Shown one piece after another: positions 23,277 to 33,258 of a stretch of 64,000 nucleotides of DNA. The notes under the pieces are model-generated. The model saw nothing but the letters and a program-made list of their open reading frames with translations, had not been told where the DNA came from and ran no database searches. A program made the translations under genes and the position numbers. The number at the start of each line of letters is the position of its first letter. The first letter of the stretch is position 1. Source of the DNA: Byssothecium circinans (lineage: Eukaryota > Ascomycota > Dothideomycetes > Pleosporales > Massarinaceae); assembly GCA_010015675.1 (NCBI GenBank), contig ML976986.1, positions 469,671-533,670 on the forward strand, in the 5' to 3' direction.

Positions 23277-23828
23277 GTTTTCCTTGGATCACTTGAACCT
23301 TCTCTAGGAGATGAATAGTTGACTTATATTCCAGCTATAGGGAGACCTGGGATTGAAGGTGAACAATCATGACTTTTCATATGCCCACCATCCTCACGAT
23401 GGAACACTGTCAACTTCTCATGCAAGGTCGTATTTTGGTAGGATTTCCTACGTTGAGGCAATATAAGCTTGGGAACAAAATACCGAATGTTTAGAATCAG
23501 ACAGTCGAATCCGGATCAGGTCTTCATATCGGCATGCCTCAAGATTAAAGTTTATTTCAAGTTAAGAGGATTGGGAGCTTTTTGCTTCAGCTCAGTGGAA
23601 AATATTTAGGCTTTGTGGCTGATGGTGATATTTTTTCGAGGCACCGAAATGTGTGCAAACATGGTTATAAAACCATCGCCTTTACCATCATCTTTATTTA
23701 ATACATCATGTGCTTCAAACAAATGTCGATACTCCAATCTCTAGTTCGCATGGTCGAACATATACACTGCTGATGCAAAGAAACTAACTATTAAAGGTTC
23801 TTGGTGTCATGCGCCTTTCGCTACATTT
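23277..23828. other. Convergent 3' space after the RhoGAP gene
   Basis: This 552-bp stretch lies between two convergent genes. It is AT-rich, with TTTAATACATCATG near 23695-23708 and AAGTTTATTTCAAG near 23548-23561, compatible with poly(A) signals in both directions. No open frame with protein character is present. Confidence 0.5.
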
Positions 23829-25215
23829 TCATTTGCTCTTCTCCTCAACAATAGCCCAATTGTCAAACAATTTGGAATATTTTTGCCGATCAACCGCTGA
23901 CTTGGTGTCGCGATCCACAGAGGATGACGAGTGAACAGCCATCATATGGAATTTCAAGGTACCATCCGGATGACCATATCCCTCAATATCTCTGAACCCT
24001 CGATGAAAGCCTGCATCGACAGAGATTAGCTCAAACAAACCCGGCTCAACTGGTCGAGACTTACCAACACTCTCATCAAGCAAACTCAAGTTAGGTTGCG
24101 GCTCGATACATGATGGGTCACCCAAGCCAAGGTACCTTCGAGGTGCTTTTTCGAACCCAGGGTTGGGATACAGCTTGCACCATTAGCATCAACTTCGACA
24201 ATGGATAATGTTATTCTTACTGTCTGCGCCGTCTTCTTTCGACCACTGATTGAGGTATATGTGAACGGTTTGCCATCAACCTTATGTGACTAGGTCATGT
24301 CAGCGGTTGTATGGAGCAATCGAAGCAATTGAAACAATGCATACATGTTGATCAAATTTTGAGAGCATCTCCACTTCAGAATGGCCATCGGAGCTTCGCT
24401 AGATAGCTGTTAGTTTGGGTACCCGCGTGTTTGGCTGCGTACTTGCCTGCGCAACTTTGGACGTCAACGCCCTGGCTCGTGCGGTATGTCGTTCGACGAT
24501 AGCCAAAGCCCCCATGGGTAGGTACTGTCCTGGTCCATCTGTGCCTTCTAGGTAATTGTAGATACGCTCTTCCTCTGGTACATCGAATCCAGGTGCTTTG
24601 CTGTACATGAATTGTTGCCAAGGTTTCAAGCCTGCCTTAAACCCTCCTAACTTTACGGACGACGGCTCGAGCAGTTTTTTCTTAGGTCGTACGCGAGGCT
24701 CGGCAGCTCGAAATCCATTTGGGGATATGATTTCATTGATGAGACATAGTGTTCGCTCATACTCTCGGGCGAATCGCTCGCCATGTGTGCAACTAGGACG
24801 GCCTGGATCCCAGAAATCGTGAGGCAACACTGCCGCTTCCTGCAGAACGTCAAGAAGATGGAACCACATGCTCTGCATAGCGGCGTTATCTTGGACGAAG
24901 AAGTCGGCGAAGTAGTCGAGAAGCTTAGCCATGCAATCCCAAAAGCCGTCCCAGAAGTCCTGGCTGCACTCTTTCAGGTGCACATCTGTCTGACAGTCAG
25001 CTTACATTAAAGAAGTGACACACGACAGCTCTAGACTCACCACAGCCACCTACTACCCGAACAAGTTCCACTTTTCCTCGGCCTGAATGGCTAGACAGTC
25101 CGTTGACCGCGGCCCACACTGTCTCAAGCTCCAACTCATTGTCTCCACAGATGTACTTTATCGTAACTGGGGGTTTCGCATCCCAATCTTCAACGCGAAT
25201 AATAGGTGTGTCCAT
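23829..25215 (-). CDS. Conserved-looking protein of unknown function (375 aa)
   Basis: Exons 25041-25215, 24447-24985, 24345-24398, 24221-24289, 24065-24173 and 23829-24010 join to 375 aa. I do not recognise the family. All five introns (47-55 bp) keep the frame, which argues for a real gene. The N-terminal 58 residues form short strands (PPVTIKYICGD, GKVELVRVVGG). The middle is helical and rich in aromatic residues, with DFWDGFWDCMAKLLDYFADF and MWFHLLDVLQEAAVLPHDFW, followed by a basic RVRPKKKLLEP stretch. The C-terminal half is polar with no transmembrane span. The second intron starts with GCAAGT, a GC-AG intron. The start at 25215 is the first ATG of the frame. Confidence 0.8.
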
Positions 25216-25630
25216 TCTCCCAACCGCATTCAACAGCCGAGATGTGCAACGAAAGACTCAGGACCTCGCGGCGGGAACCATACGCTGACGACAAATAAGA
25301 GCTGAGAGTGCGGGGGGTAGGTGGCGCAATACTCTCGCTGGATGTAAGGAGAAGGATGCCAAAAGAGGGAAAGAGAAGTGGCATGTGCGTGTGTAAGTGA
25401 GAGTGTGGGTAATCAGGCAGCTCTTGTGAGAGGGAGTGGCTGTCTTGGTGCAAGTGTGAAGGCAGCAAACAAACAAACAAACAAACGGAAAAACGGACGT
25501 AATAGCGCCAAGGGCCCTTGCGTCCTATTGATGATTATTTCCGACAGTATAAAAGCCAGCTCGATTGAAAGAATAATTTTCACGCAACTTCGGGCTGATT
25601 AACGCGCCAGAATGCTTCATCCTACTTCGC
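25216..25630. other. Intergenic region upstream of the 375-aa gene
   Basis: The 415 bp hold the promoter of the 375-aa gene and the 3' region of ATG29, both on the minus strand. A CAAA tetranucleotide run (listed separately) is the only feature. Minus-strand open frames across it are short and compositionally odd (His/Leu/Ser-rich). Confidence 0.45.
25466..25487. repeat. (CAAA)n microsatellite
   Basis: About five perfect CAAA units lie in the promoter of the minus-strand 375-aa gene. The tract is a potential length-variable marker close to the gene. Confidence 0.85.
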
Positions 25631-27269
25631 TCAGAGATATCGGGATCTCAACTGACTCAGCGTGCTCATTCTTCCATGCTGCATGTTGCTGAGGAGCGCT
25701 TCCTCAAGAGCAGACTGGCTGATGCTTGCGTCTGAGCTCCTCAGTCAGCTTAAGTCCAATATACTTCTGCCTGGGCGGTTCTATACCCTTATATATGATG
25801 TGCATATGGAACAGATGAGGGGAAGTGCTTAACAAAGAATCAGGGAAGAAAATAGGAAGGTAGAGCGAGGAATAATGATAACTTGGCACGTACCGTCGAT
25901 ATCACTGAAGCTGCTTCCCATGCTGGGTGCGCCTTCACTCCCCTCTCTGCCAGCCCTTGGGGTTTTTCCTCTGGGACTAGATCTAGCTAAAGATGCCCGA
26001 TAGCGAGGACTCAACGGGTCGGGGCTTGCTAAACCTGCTTTTGGCACATCGCTAGCAGAACTAGTCATCGAAGAGCTGGGCATGGTCACAGATGCCAAAT
26101 GATCTCGTTGCAGCTCGGTATTGGCAGTGCTTAGTTTAAAAAAACCACCTGCAGGTTTGCCCGATAGTTCTTTTGAGGACGAGTCATCGCGAGGGGTTCC
26201 TCTGATAGTTACTGTTTGAGCGAACGGCAACGCTGTGGCAGGACTCAAACCGTTATCATCTGCCTCTCCTACTACCTCATTGAATGCTAAAAGCTCCTTC
26301 TGAGGTCTTTGAGAGCGGAAGCGCGGAGGCCGTTTGAAAAGCTGGCTGCGTTTCGCGGGGTTTCCGCTATCTGAGTCTGACGGCGATGAACTGCTCGATG
26401 ACGAGCTATGAATAGACAGTGGACTAGAATCGAGGGAGTTTCGAGAGTTTCCCACTGTACTAGTGTTGGCCGTTTGCTCAATCCGTCCAGGCTCTGTCGT
26501 TGGGCGATATTGGGATGGTTGAGCTCGTATGGAAGGCTGCTGCACCAAAGCGCGAGACTGTGTTATTGTATTGGTAGATGGTGTCCGTGATAGAGGCGGT
26601 GCTAGCGGAGTCAAATTGGTGCGATGATACCTTAACCTTTGATGTCTTACCTGGAGCGCTCGATTCCCCCGACGAAATTGGCCCTTCCTTTGGGTGCCCC
26701 GACAAGACAGACTGTATTCTTGAGGCTACTATCAGTCAGAGATCAATTTCTTGTCAGATCTTGGGATAATGCATACTTCCAGAACCACCACTTCCTAGTC
26801 TTTTCATAGGGATGCCGCCTATCTGAGCACTATCAGGGCCTAATGGAGTCGATGCATTGCCTCCTCCGACTTTCTTCAACTGGGCTCGCACGTGGTTTAG
26901 ATGGCGTTCGTACAGCCAAGCTGCTTGCTGCAGAAGAAAAGTTGGAGGTACATCGAAATTGTCCGCGCTATTGCTAGTGAGTGAGCAACGCATCAGGCGG
27001 AAGATATCACGCACAGCTCTACCCCTACAACGCAGTCAGTGATCAGAAATATGGTGTGAGATTGAAAAACCTACAGTTTAGATCACTCGCTTTCGAAGAC
27101 TTGGAGACCACTTTCCAAAGCGATCGGTCTTTCGAGGCGTCCCAACTTACCTGCGCACTGTTGGCAATCTGCTTGGCATATTCAAGCTGTGACTTACTTG
27201 CGAGGGTTCTGAAAAGTCGCCTCGCGAGAACGGAACCCTTATGAGGGCAGTAAACTGTACGTTGGACAT
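25631..27269 (-). CDS. ATG29: Autophagy-related protein 29
   Basis: Seven exons (27198-27269, 27075-27150, 27015-27024, 26777-26967, 26651-26728, 25894-26601, 25631-25731) join to 411 aa. Atg29 works with Atg17 and Atg31 in the scaffold that recruits the autophagy machinery to the pre-autophagosomal structure. The conserved N-terminal domain reads FTALIRVPFSRGDFSEP, WDASKDRSLWKVVSKSSK, DLNWVELADNFDVPPTFLLQ and QAAWLYERHLNHVRAQLKKV. The middle is Ser-rich and disordered, and the end (SALEEALLSNMQHGRMS, SQLRSRYL) is the conserved C-terminal motif. Exon 3 is only 10 nt and supplies WVEL; without it the domain is broken. The last intron (162 bp) is the longest in the window. The acceptor at 26726-26731 is a TAGTAG tandem. 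Confidence 0.94.
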
Positions 27270-27503
27270 GATGATCAGAAGGAACATGTATGTTGAAGCT
27301 GGTTGAACACAGGATGGCAAATGCAGAGATGAGATGAGGTTATCATTGTCATGACTAATCGCGTGCTCGAATATACCCTGGTGTGATATACCCGAACACA
27401 GTCAGAAACTTCCACCCAATATTTGTGAATGTATGTATTTCTCTTACCGTAGAAAGCGTCATCAGGAGAACTCTTCCAAGAGCTTCACGAAGGGGTCCAG
27501 ACT

Positions 27504-28581
27504 CTATGCAGAATCCTGGAACTTCTCTCCTGTGAGCATCTCGTAAGCCTCTCGGTATTTGATTGCTGTTCGCTTGACTATCTCATCTGCGACTACAACG
27601 TCGCTCTTGCCTTTGAGTCCCTCTGCCACCAACCAGTCCCGGAGAAATTGCTTGTCGAAGCTTGGTTGCTGTTTACCAAGGTGGGCTGCCCACGTCCCCC
27701 GTGGCCAGAATCTGCTGCTATCGGGCGTTAAAACCTCGTCGACCAGGATGACTTGATTGCCATGCGGCACATCAAGACCGAACTCGAACTTCGTGTCAGC
27801 AAGAATGATGCCCACATCCTCCGCTCTCTTAGCTGCCACGGTATAGATCTCGAGACTCAGTCTCTCGATCTCTTCAGCCACCCTCGCATTGCCAATGACG
27901 GTTTTCGCCTGTTCCGGGCTAATATTCTCGTCTTTCTCGCCAGTCTCAGCTTTCGTACTAGGCGTCCAGATGGGTTTTGGAAGCTGTTGGCCTTCCACCA
28001 GCCCAGCAGGCAATGGGATGCCGTTCACAGTTCCAGACTCTTGATACTCTGACCATGCTGACCCGGTGATGTAACCCCTCACAATTGACTCGATTGGTAC
28101 TACCTGGAGACGTCGAACTTGCATGCTTCGTTTGCGCAATTCGTTCGATAGCTCTTGGCTCAGTGATGTCTCGACAATTGTCGGTAGTGCTTTGTTGATA
28201 AAATGCGTCTTGAGTGCTGGAATCTGGACGCTAAGGTATTCAAACCAGTAGATGCTGCGTGTCATTAGTGTCAGTTGAATTGGTGATGAACAAAGAGGTT
28301 CTACCTCATTGCCGTGAGCAAGGCGCCTTTCCCCGGAATGCCCTACGATATATATTAGTTTCGCTCCTTAGATTTCGACCCGTCAGCTTTATTGGATGTG
28401 CTGACGAAGGCAAGGGAATTGTGCATACATTCTTCATGACCACATCATACGCCGATATTCGGTCGCTGGCCACAAATAAGAGTGTGTTGTCGTCTACTGC
28501 GAATAGATCGCGTACTTTCCCTGAGGAAACTTTGGGGAGTAGACCTGCGAGGTCAATGTCAACGGTCGTTGAGAGTGCCAT
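27504..28581 (-). CDS. ADE1: Phosphoribosylaminoimidazole-succinocarboxamide synthase (SAICAR synthetase)
   Basis: Exons 28429-28581, 28305-28342 and 27504-28254 join to 313 aa. It joins CAIR and aspartate with ATP in purine synthesis. The N-terminus has [19 protein letters not shown] and [23 protein letters not shown]. The core shows [19 protein letters not shown], followed by [12 protein letters not shown] and [15 protein letters not shown], the signature region with catalytic aspartates. The end includes [12 protein letters not shown] and YEMLTGEKF. Introns are 86 and 50 bp, and the middle exon is 38 nt. It lies head-to-tail after MET1 and before ATG29 on the minus strand. Length equals that of fungal Ade1. 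Confidence 0.97.
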
Positions 28582-28768
28582 GATGGGTGAGATCTGTGGT
28601 AGCGCTCGTGTATCGTTGAGAAGTAAAAAGGAAGTTTTGTAGTTGGCGGATGACGAAAGCGGGGCAGACTAGCGCGCTCCAACCCAATACTCAATACAGG
28701 AGGCATACATGTAGCACGTAATTGTAACTCGTTCGTACTGTGGTACCATACCCTCTCATCTATTGTTT

Positions 28769-30420
28769 CTACGCTATGAGCTTACCCATGTCCAAGTCAT
28801 GTGTGATGCTGTCTAAACTTTTGAATCCGTCCTCGATCACCCACTTTTGACTGTAGTCCTTCAAAATAGTGCAGGCATTTCCAACCACAAGAAGCCCAGG
28901 TGGTCGACTGCCTTCCTCTTCAACAGCTGCACATACGTGCTGTACAGTAGTCCTAATGATCCGTTGATCTGGGCAGCTCGCTCGCTCCAGAACAGCACAC
29001 GGTGTGCTTTCAGGGTACTTCTTCCCACGCAGTGACTCGATCAGAGCAGACAAGCGATGGAGCGCCATCAGAAATACCACTGTACGTGTCATCACGTATT
29101 CTGGGGGATCAAGGGCAACACCTTTGCGACCCGTGCCTGTGCAGATCAAGACTTGATCAGCGACCCCTCGATGTGTCAAAGGAATGGCGGCGAAGAGCGG
29201 CGCACATAGAGCACTCGTGATTCCTGGGACGACAGAAGGGATGTATCCATGTGATTGGAAAAAGTCGTATTCTTCTCCTCCCCTGCCGTAGATGTACGGA
29301 TCACCCTGCTTGATGCGAACTACCACTTTTCCAGCTTTGAGGCCTTCCAGACCCAACTCAAGTAGTTCCTCTTGAGCTTGATCTGCGTTCCCTGGGAATT
29401 TTCTGGCAATATGTAATGTTGCCCCCCGGGGAACAAGGTCTAGTATAGGGCTTGGGACCAATTTGTCGGCAAGAACAGAGTCAGCGGAGAGTATGGCTTT
29501 GTGGGCTGCTCGAGTAAGAAGTTCGGGATTGCCCGGCCCAGACCCCACAAGTATGATGCGCCCTTGCGCTCCGCCCCCAAACTTATTCTTCTGGGTACCG
29601 CAAGGATGTGCTTTCTTGTAATCTTGCAATAAGAGATCTACATCGGTGTCGGATATTGAAGCAAGGCGACGAAGCGGCCAGTATTCGCAAATCTGAGAAA
29701 GCCAGCGCATGCGCCGACCTCGAGCCAATTCATGGCTTTCCGCAGTTACGAGTTGATTGAATGTAGCTGGCTGGCCGGCATCGTCATCGTCGACTTCCAA
29801 ATCTTGCGCCAGTTCCGCAGCGTGGTCTTCTTCCCAGATGCGCCTCCGCATTGTGCCCAACCTGTCCACTGCATCACCGAGATTTGGAGGCAGAGAGGCC
29901 GCAATGTCTCGCCGAATTCGGGCGGACAGCTTGCATCCTTTCCCTGAGGTAGTCACGCCAATTTGTAGAGGGCCATCAGAATAGGTAGATAGGAGGGTGA
30001 ATGTGCAAAGGTTGGGGGCGTCAACGACGTTGATGGGTATCCGGAGTCGACGACATAGACTTGAAACGTGGGTGCCTACGCTGGCATTAGTTTGAGCTAC
30101 AAGTCCCTGGGAGAATGCGTACCGATGCTTTGTTTGCCGCCTGCCGTGAGGAACACAGCGTCCACGACGCCATCCACATCGGGTCGCCCGAGGGTAGTGA
30201 GGTCGCCATCTTTGAAGCTACGCTTGAGCCATTGAACTTCGCCATCATCGATCCTTTTAAGCAAGCCATAGTGAAGCGTTGCGTCCTCCGGGGCAATAAG
30301 AATCGGCTTTGCCCCGACCTCTATGGATCGTGTGCACCTTGCGCCGGCGAGCGGATTGGAGCCGATGATTAAATGCACATGAGACACAGCGTCCACAGCC
30401 GTCAGCAGCGCGGGGGCCAT
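28769..30420 (-). CDS. MET1: Siroheme synthase: MET8-like dehydrogenase fused to uroporphyrinogen-III C-methyltransferase
   Basis: Exons 30123-30420 and 28769-30075 join to 534 aa. The enzyme makes precorrin-2 from uroporphyrinogen III with SAM and, by its N-terminal part, can oxidise it towards siroheme, the cofactor of sulfite and nitrite reductase. The N-terminal Rossmann-like domain has HLIIGSNPLAGARCTRSIE and INVVDAPNLCTFTLLSTYSD, as in Met8/CysG-B. A linker (about 180-260) leads to the tetrapyrrole methylase domain with GRIILVGSGPGNPELLTRAA, VVVRIKQGDPYIYGRGGEE, VVPGITSALCAPLFAAIPLTHRG and TAVFLM-like TVVFLMALH. Fusion of both activities is the usual filamentous-fungal arrangement, unlike the separate yeast genes. 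A possible cryptic donor GTAAGC lies near the C-terminus, so the last few residues are less certain. Confidence 0.93.
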
Positions 30421-30684
30421 GGTGACGGACAGTATGAAGTGAGAAAATCTAGAGGAATAATGATGCGTTGATAATATAGAGACAGGCTGCGCAGAATCTC
30501 AATCGTCGTGGTCGGAACTCAGGTGCATCTATTTTGTTCCGATATCGATAACGCAATCTGCGGCAGCTAGTCCTCTTCGAGAAGCGACACAGAGAGCCGC
30601 GGAGATACCTTAGGCGCCCATCGGCAACGATGTCTAATCCGTGGAAATGCCGCCGCGGAGGTGTAAGGACGCAGTGTAAGAACC

Positions 30685-31708
30685 TCATTCCAGCTGCTCT
30701 TCGCGGCCCATGACAATGTGCAGCGCTTTACGGCTCAACATCACGCTGTGCTCAAGCGCATTCAGCTTGGCCATGGCCGATATGAGAGCCGGGTCCTGGC
30801 TCTCTACGCGCACCTTTTCCTTGACGCGCACTTCCTGGCCCCGATACGTAAAGGTGCGGTCAGCCTCGTCGTGCGTAGGCGGTCGTGTGCCTCCGAGTGC
30901 TACGGCAAGTCTGTCGCGGAAGCTGAAGCCGGTGTATGAGTCCTCGCTCGTAGCCTGTATCTCGAGGGTGCGGATTTCAAGCAGCAGCGCGGCATCGAAG
31001 ACGAACAGGTGGAAGGAGAGGTTGGGAGGCAGCGGTGGGTCAAATACCTGCTGCCACGTCAATGACGGGGGATTCTTTATCCCAACACATGTATCTTGCT
31101 CACCTTGTCGTCGACTGGAGTGTCCCACCAGGCCAGCTGCACGTCCGAGTAGCCCCTGAGCGCCTGCCTTCCCTCCTGAATATGGTCGTAGAGCAGCCTG
31201 AGCTGCCCTGCGACAAAGTTGGCATCGCTGGCGTCTCCCGTCCATGTAGTCACGTCGATCACGTCCAGACAGGTGTTGATAGCCGTCCGTACAGACGTCA
31301 GCTGCGGGACTACGAGCGTCGGAGCATGCGGCGCGGAGGAGATGGCCAGATCGTACGTGGTTGCTCCTCGAGGGGGTGGGAGGCTCGCAAGTCGCAACCT
31401 GACATTCTGAAGCCGTTTAGCATGCGCTTACTTGAGGAGTGACGGGACAGACGTACGCCCTTGACAATGCGCGTGCCGATGCGAGTGACGAGACCCTTGA
31501 GACTCTCTGAGCGGACTGAAGACAGCACAAGCGTGGAGCCATTCTCGGTAGGAGCCAGCAGGGCAGCGCACTCTTCCAAGCCGGCTTTCAGCGATTGCAA
31601 TGTCTCGCGGAGCTGCAGCAGCAGCCATTCCAGCTCGCGGGCCTGTGAGGCGGCCTGCTCGTTGGCTAGCTGCACGTCATGGATGGGCGGCCATATGGCG
31701 GTCGACAT
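30685..31708 (-). CDS. RAV2: RAVE complex subunit Rav2 / Rogdi homologue
   Basis: Exons 31457-31708, 31104-31406 and 30685-31047 join to 305 aa. Rav2 with Rav1 and Skp1 reassembles the vacuolar H+-ATPase V1 and V0 sectors after dissociation. The N-terminus is a heptad-rich helix (ARELEWLLLQLRETLQSLKAGLEE). The family core follows as LTSVRTAINTCLDVIDV, LRLLYDHIQEGRQAL and FDPPLPPNLSFHLFVFDAAL. The C-terminal part has FSFRDRLAVALGG, FTYRGQEVRVKEKVRVES and a final helix MAKLNALEHSVMLSRKAL. Introns are 50 and 56 bp. It is divergent from a SUR7-family gene; two TCACGTGA boxes lie 58-76 bp upstream of its start codon. Confidence 0.9.
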
Positions 31709-32171
31709 ATCGTCGTTACTGGCGGTGGAGAGCTGAGGGAATGCCAGTGGTGTACGAAGGGAGCGTCACGTGAGCGTCACGTGAGTATCTCGCGTCCACG
31801 GGTGCAGCCCGTCCGCATCCATGTCAACTTCAGACCCATTGTGCATGCACATATGCAGAGCATCACCACGGCACCCTCAAAGCTGATGATCCTCACCAGC
31901 CATCTCGCAGCGCTGCACTCATGGGCTCTCATGGTAGTGATGCTCAACTGTGACCTCATGGCGAAGAGCTAGCGCCACTTGCGGAGCGTCTAGGCCGCCA
32001 TACGTCACCCACTGTTTTCTTCTTAAACCGGATGCGCGACACATTTATGGTTGAACCGCTTGCATCCGTTCTTCCCCGTGTCTGTTATATTCCCTTCGCC
32101 TCTAATCCCCTTCTGCACAGTCCAGCTACCACTTCGGCCCTCGCCCATACCCGTAGTGCCTTTCCAATGTG
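31709..32171. promoter_or_regulatory. Divergent RAV2/SUR7 promoter
   Basis: This 463-bp space lies between the RAV2 start (minus) and the SUR7-like start (plus). It includes two TCACGTGA palindromes near RAV2 and a pyrimidine-rich leader near the SUR7-like start. No gene is present. Confidence 0.6.
31766..31784. promoter_or_regulatory. Two tandem TCACGTGA (bHLH/Cbf1-type) boxes
   Basis: Two perfect 8-bp palindromes TCACGTGA occupy 31766-31773 and 31777-31784, as direct copies of the 11-bp unit CGTCACGTGAG. The 11-bp period places both on the same DNA face. TCACGTGA is the site of basic helix-loop-helix factors such as Cbf1. They lie about 60 bp from the RAV2 start codon. Confidence 0.75.
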
Positions 32172-33022
32172 ATGGCTCCCGCCGCCCGTACGTATTCCCA
32201 TGTCCGTCAACACTTCTGCTTACATATGGATGCAGGACCCATCATAGGTCTGGTGTCTCTCGTCATTCTTGCTGGAGGCAGCTTACTACAGTTTCTCACT
32301 ATTCTGTCAGGCGGAGTGAATAGCAGCCCACTGGATCAATTCTACTTCCTTCAAGCCTCCACCAATGGCATTCCCAACGCCCGGAACCCGTCGCGATGGA
32401 CCTTTTTCGCTATTTGTGGAGTCGACAATAATGGTCACAATGCAGGCTGCGGAAACTCTGTCCCTGCTCTTCCTTTCGATCCTCCCCGAAATTTTGGAAC
32501 CACTGAGAACATCCCACAACCATTCGTTAGGTGAGCCTTCTTTACGTCACAGCCAAGTGTTTACTGACCTTCAGAAGCACCCATCGATACTACTATTTGT
32601 CGAGATTCATGTTCGCTTTCTATCTGATCGCTCTATTTTTCGCTATCATCGCTTTATTCACAGGGTTACTTGCCATGTGCAGTCGCCTAGGTGGCTACAT
32701 GTCCGCTTTAACCACATCTGTGGCGCTTTTCTTCCAGACAATAACAGCGGCATTGATGACGGTATGGACCGTTGAGGGCAGAGACGCTTTTCGTGGTGCT
32801 GGCTTCGACGCGCATATTGGGGTCAAGTTGATGGCCTTCACTTGGACTGCCATGGCCTGCTTCTTCATCTCCACCATACTCTTTTGTGGTGGCGGTGCAA
32901 TGGGTCGCGATTCCAGCGGCTTACGGCGGAAACGTTCGACACGTTCCTCGAGGTCTACAAGGAACCGTGGCAGCTTTCTGGATACGGAGTCTCAACGCCG
33001 AATGAAGGATAATTATTCATAA
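32172..33022 (+). CDS. SUR7/PalI-family membrane protein
   Basis: Exons 32172-32187, 32236-32530 and 32575-33022 join to 252 aa. SUR7-family proteins are four-span plasma-membrane proteins of eisosomes/MCC patches. The first exon codes for five residues only (MAPAA). The first span is PIIGLVSLVILAGGSLLQFL; the extracellular loop has SPLDQFYFLQA and the paired cysteines of FFAICGV and GCGNSVP. Spans two to four are FMFAFYLIALFFAIIALFTG, MSALTTSVALFFQTITAAL and LMAFTWTAMACFFISTILF. The cytoplasmic tail is Arg/Ser-rich (RRKRSTRSSRSTRNRGS). Introns are 48 and 44 bp. Upstream divergent RAV2. Confidence 0.9.
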
Positions 33023-33258
33023 GCGCGTCAAGGCCATGTCCTTCGACCGTCATAATGCAACGATTTAACCAAATATACTGGGAGAATCAGGTGTCGAGTA
33101 TGACTAGGTTGAGAAATCATTGTTCACATCAATGTAAATATATATGCGTACAGCTGTCATCATATAAATTGAAACGCATCTTTGTTATCCCCTATGAATA
33201 TCGTACTAGAGCGTGCTGCAAATAGTCGCTCTGAATCAGTCTGTGCCGCACAGTATGG

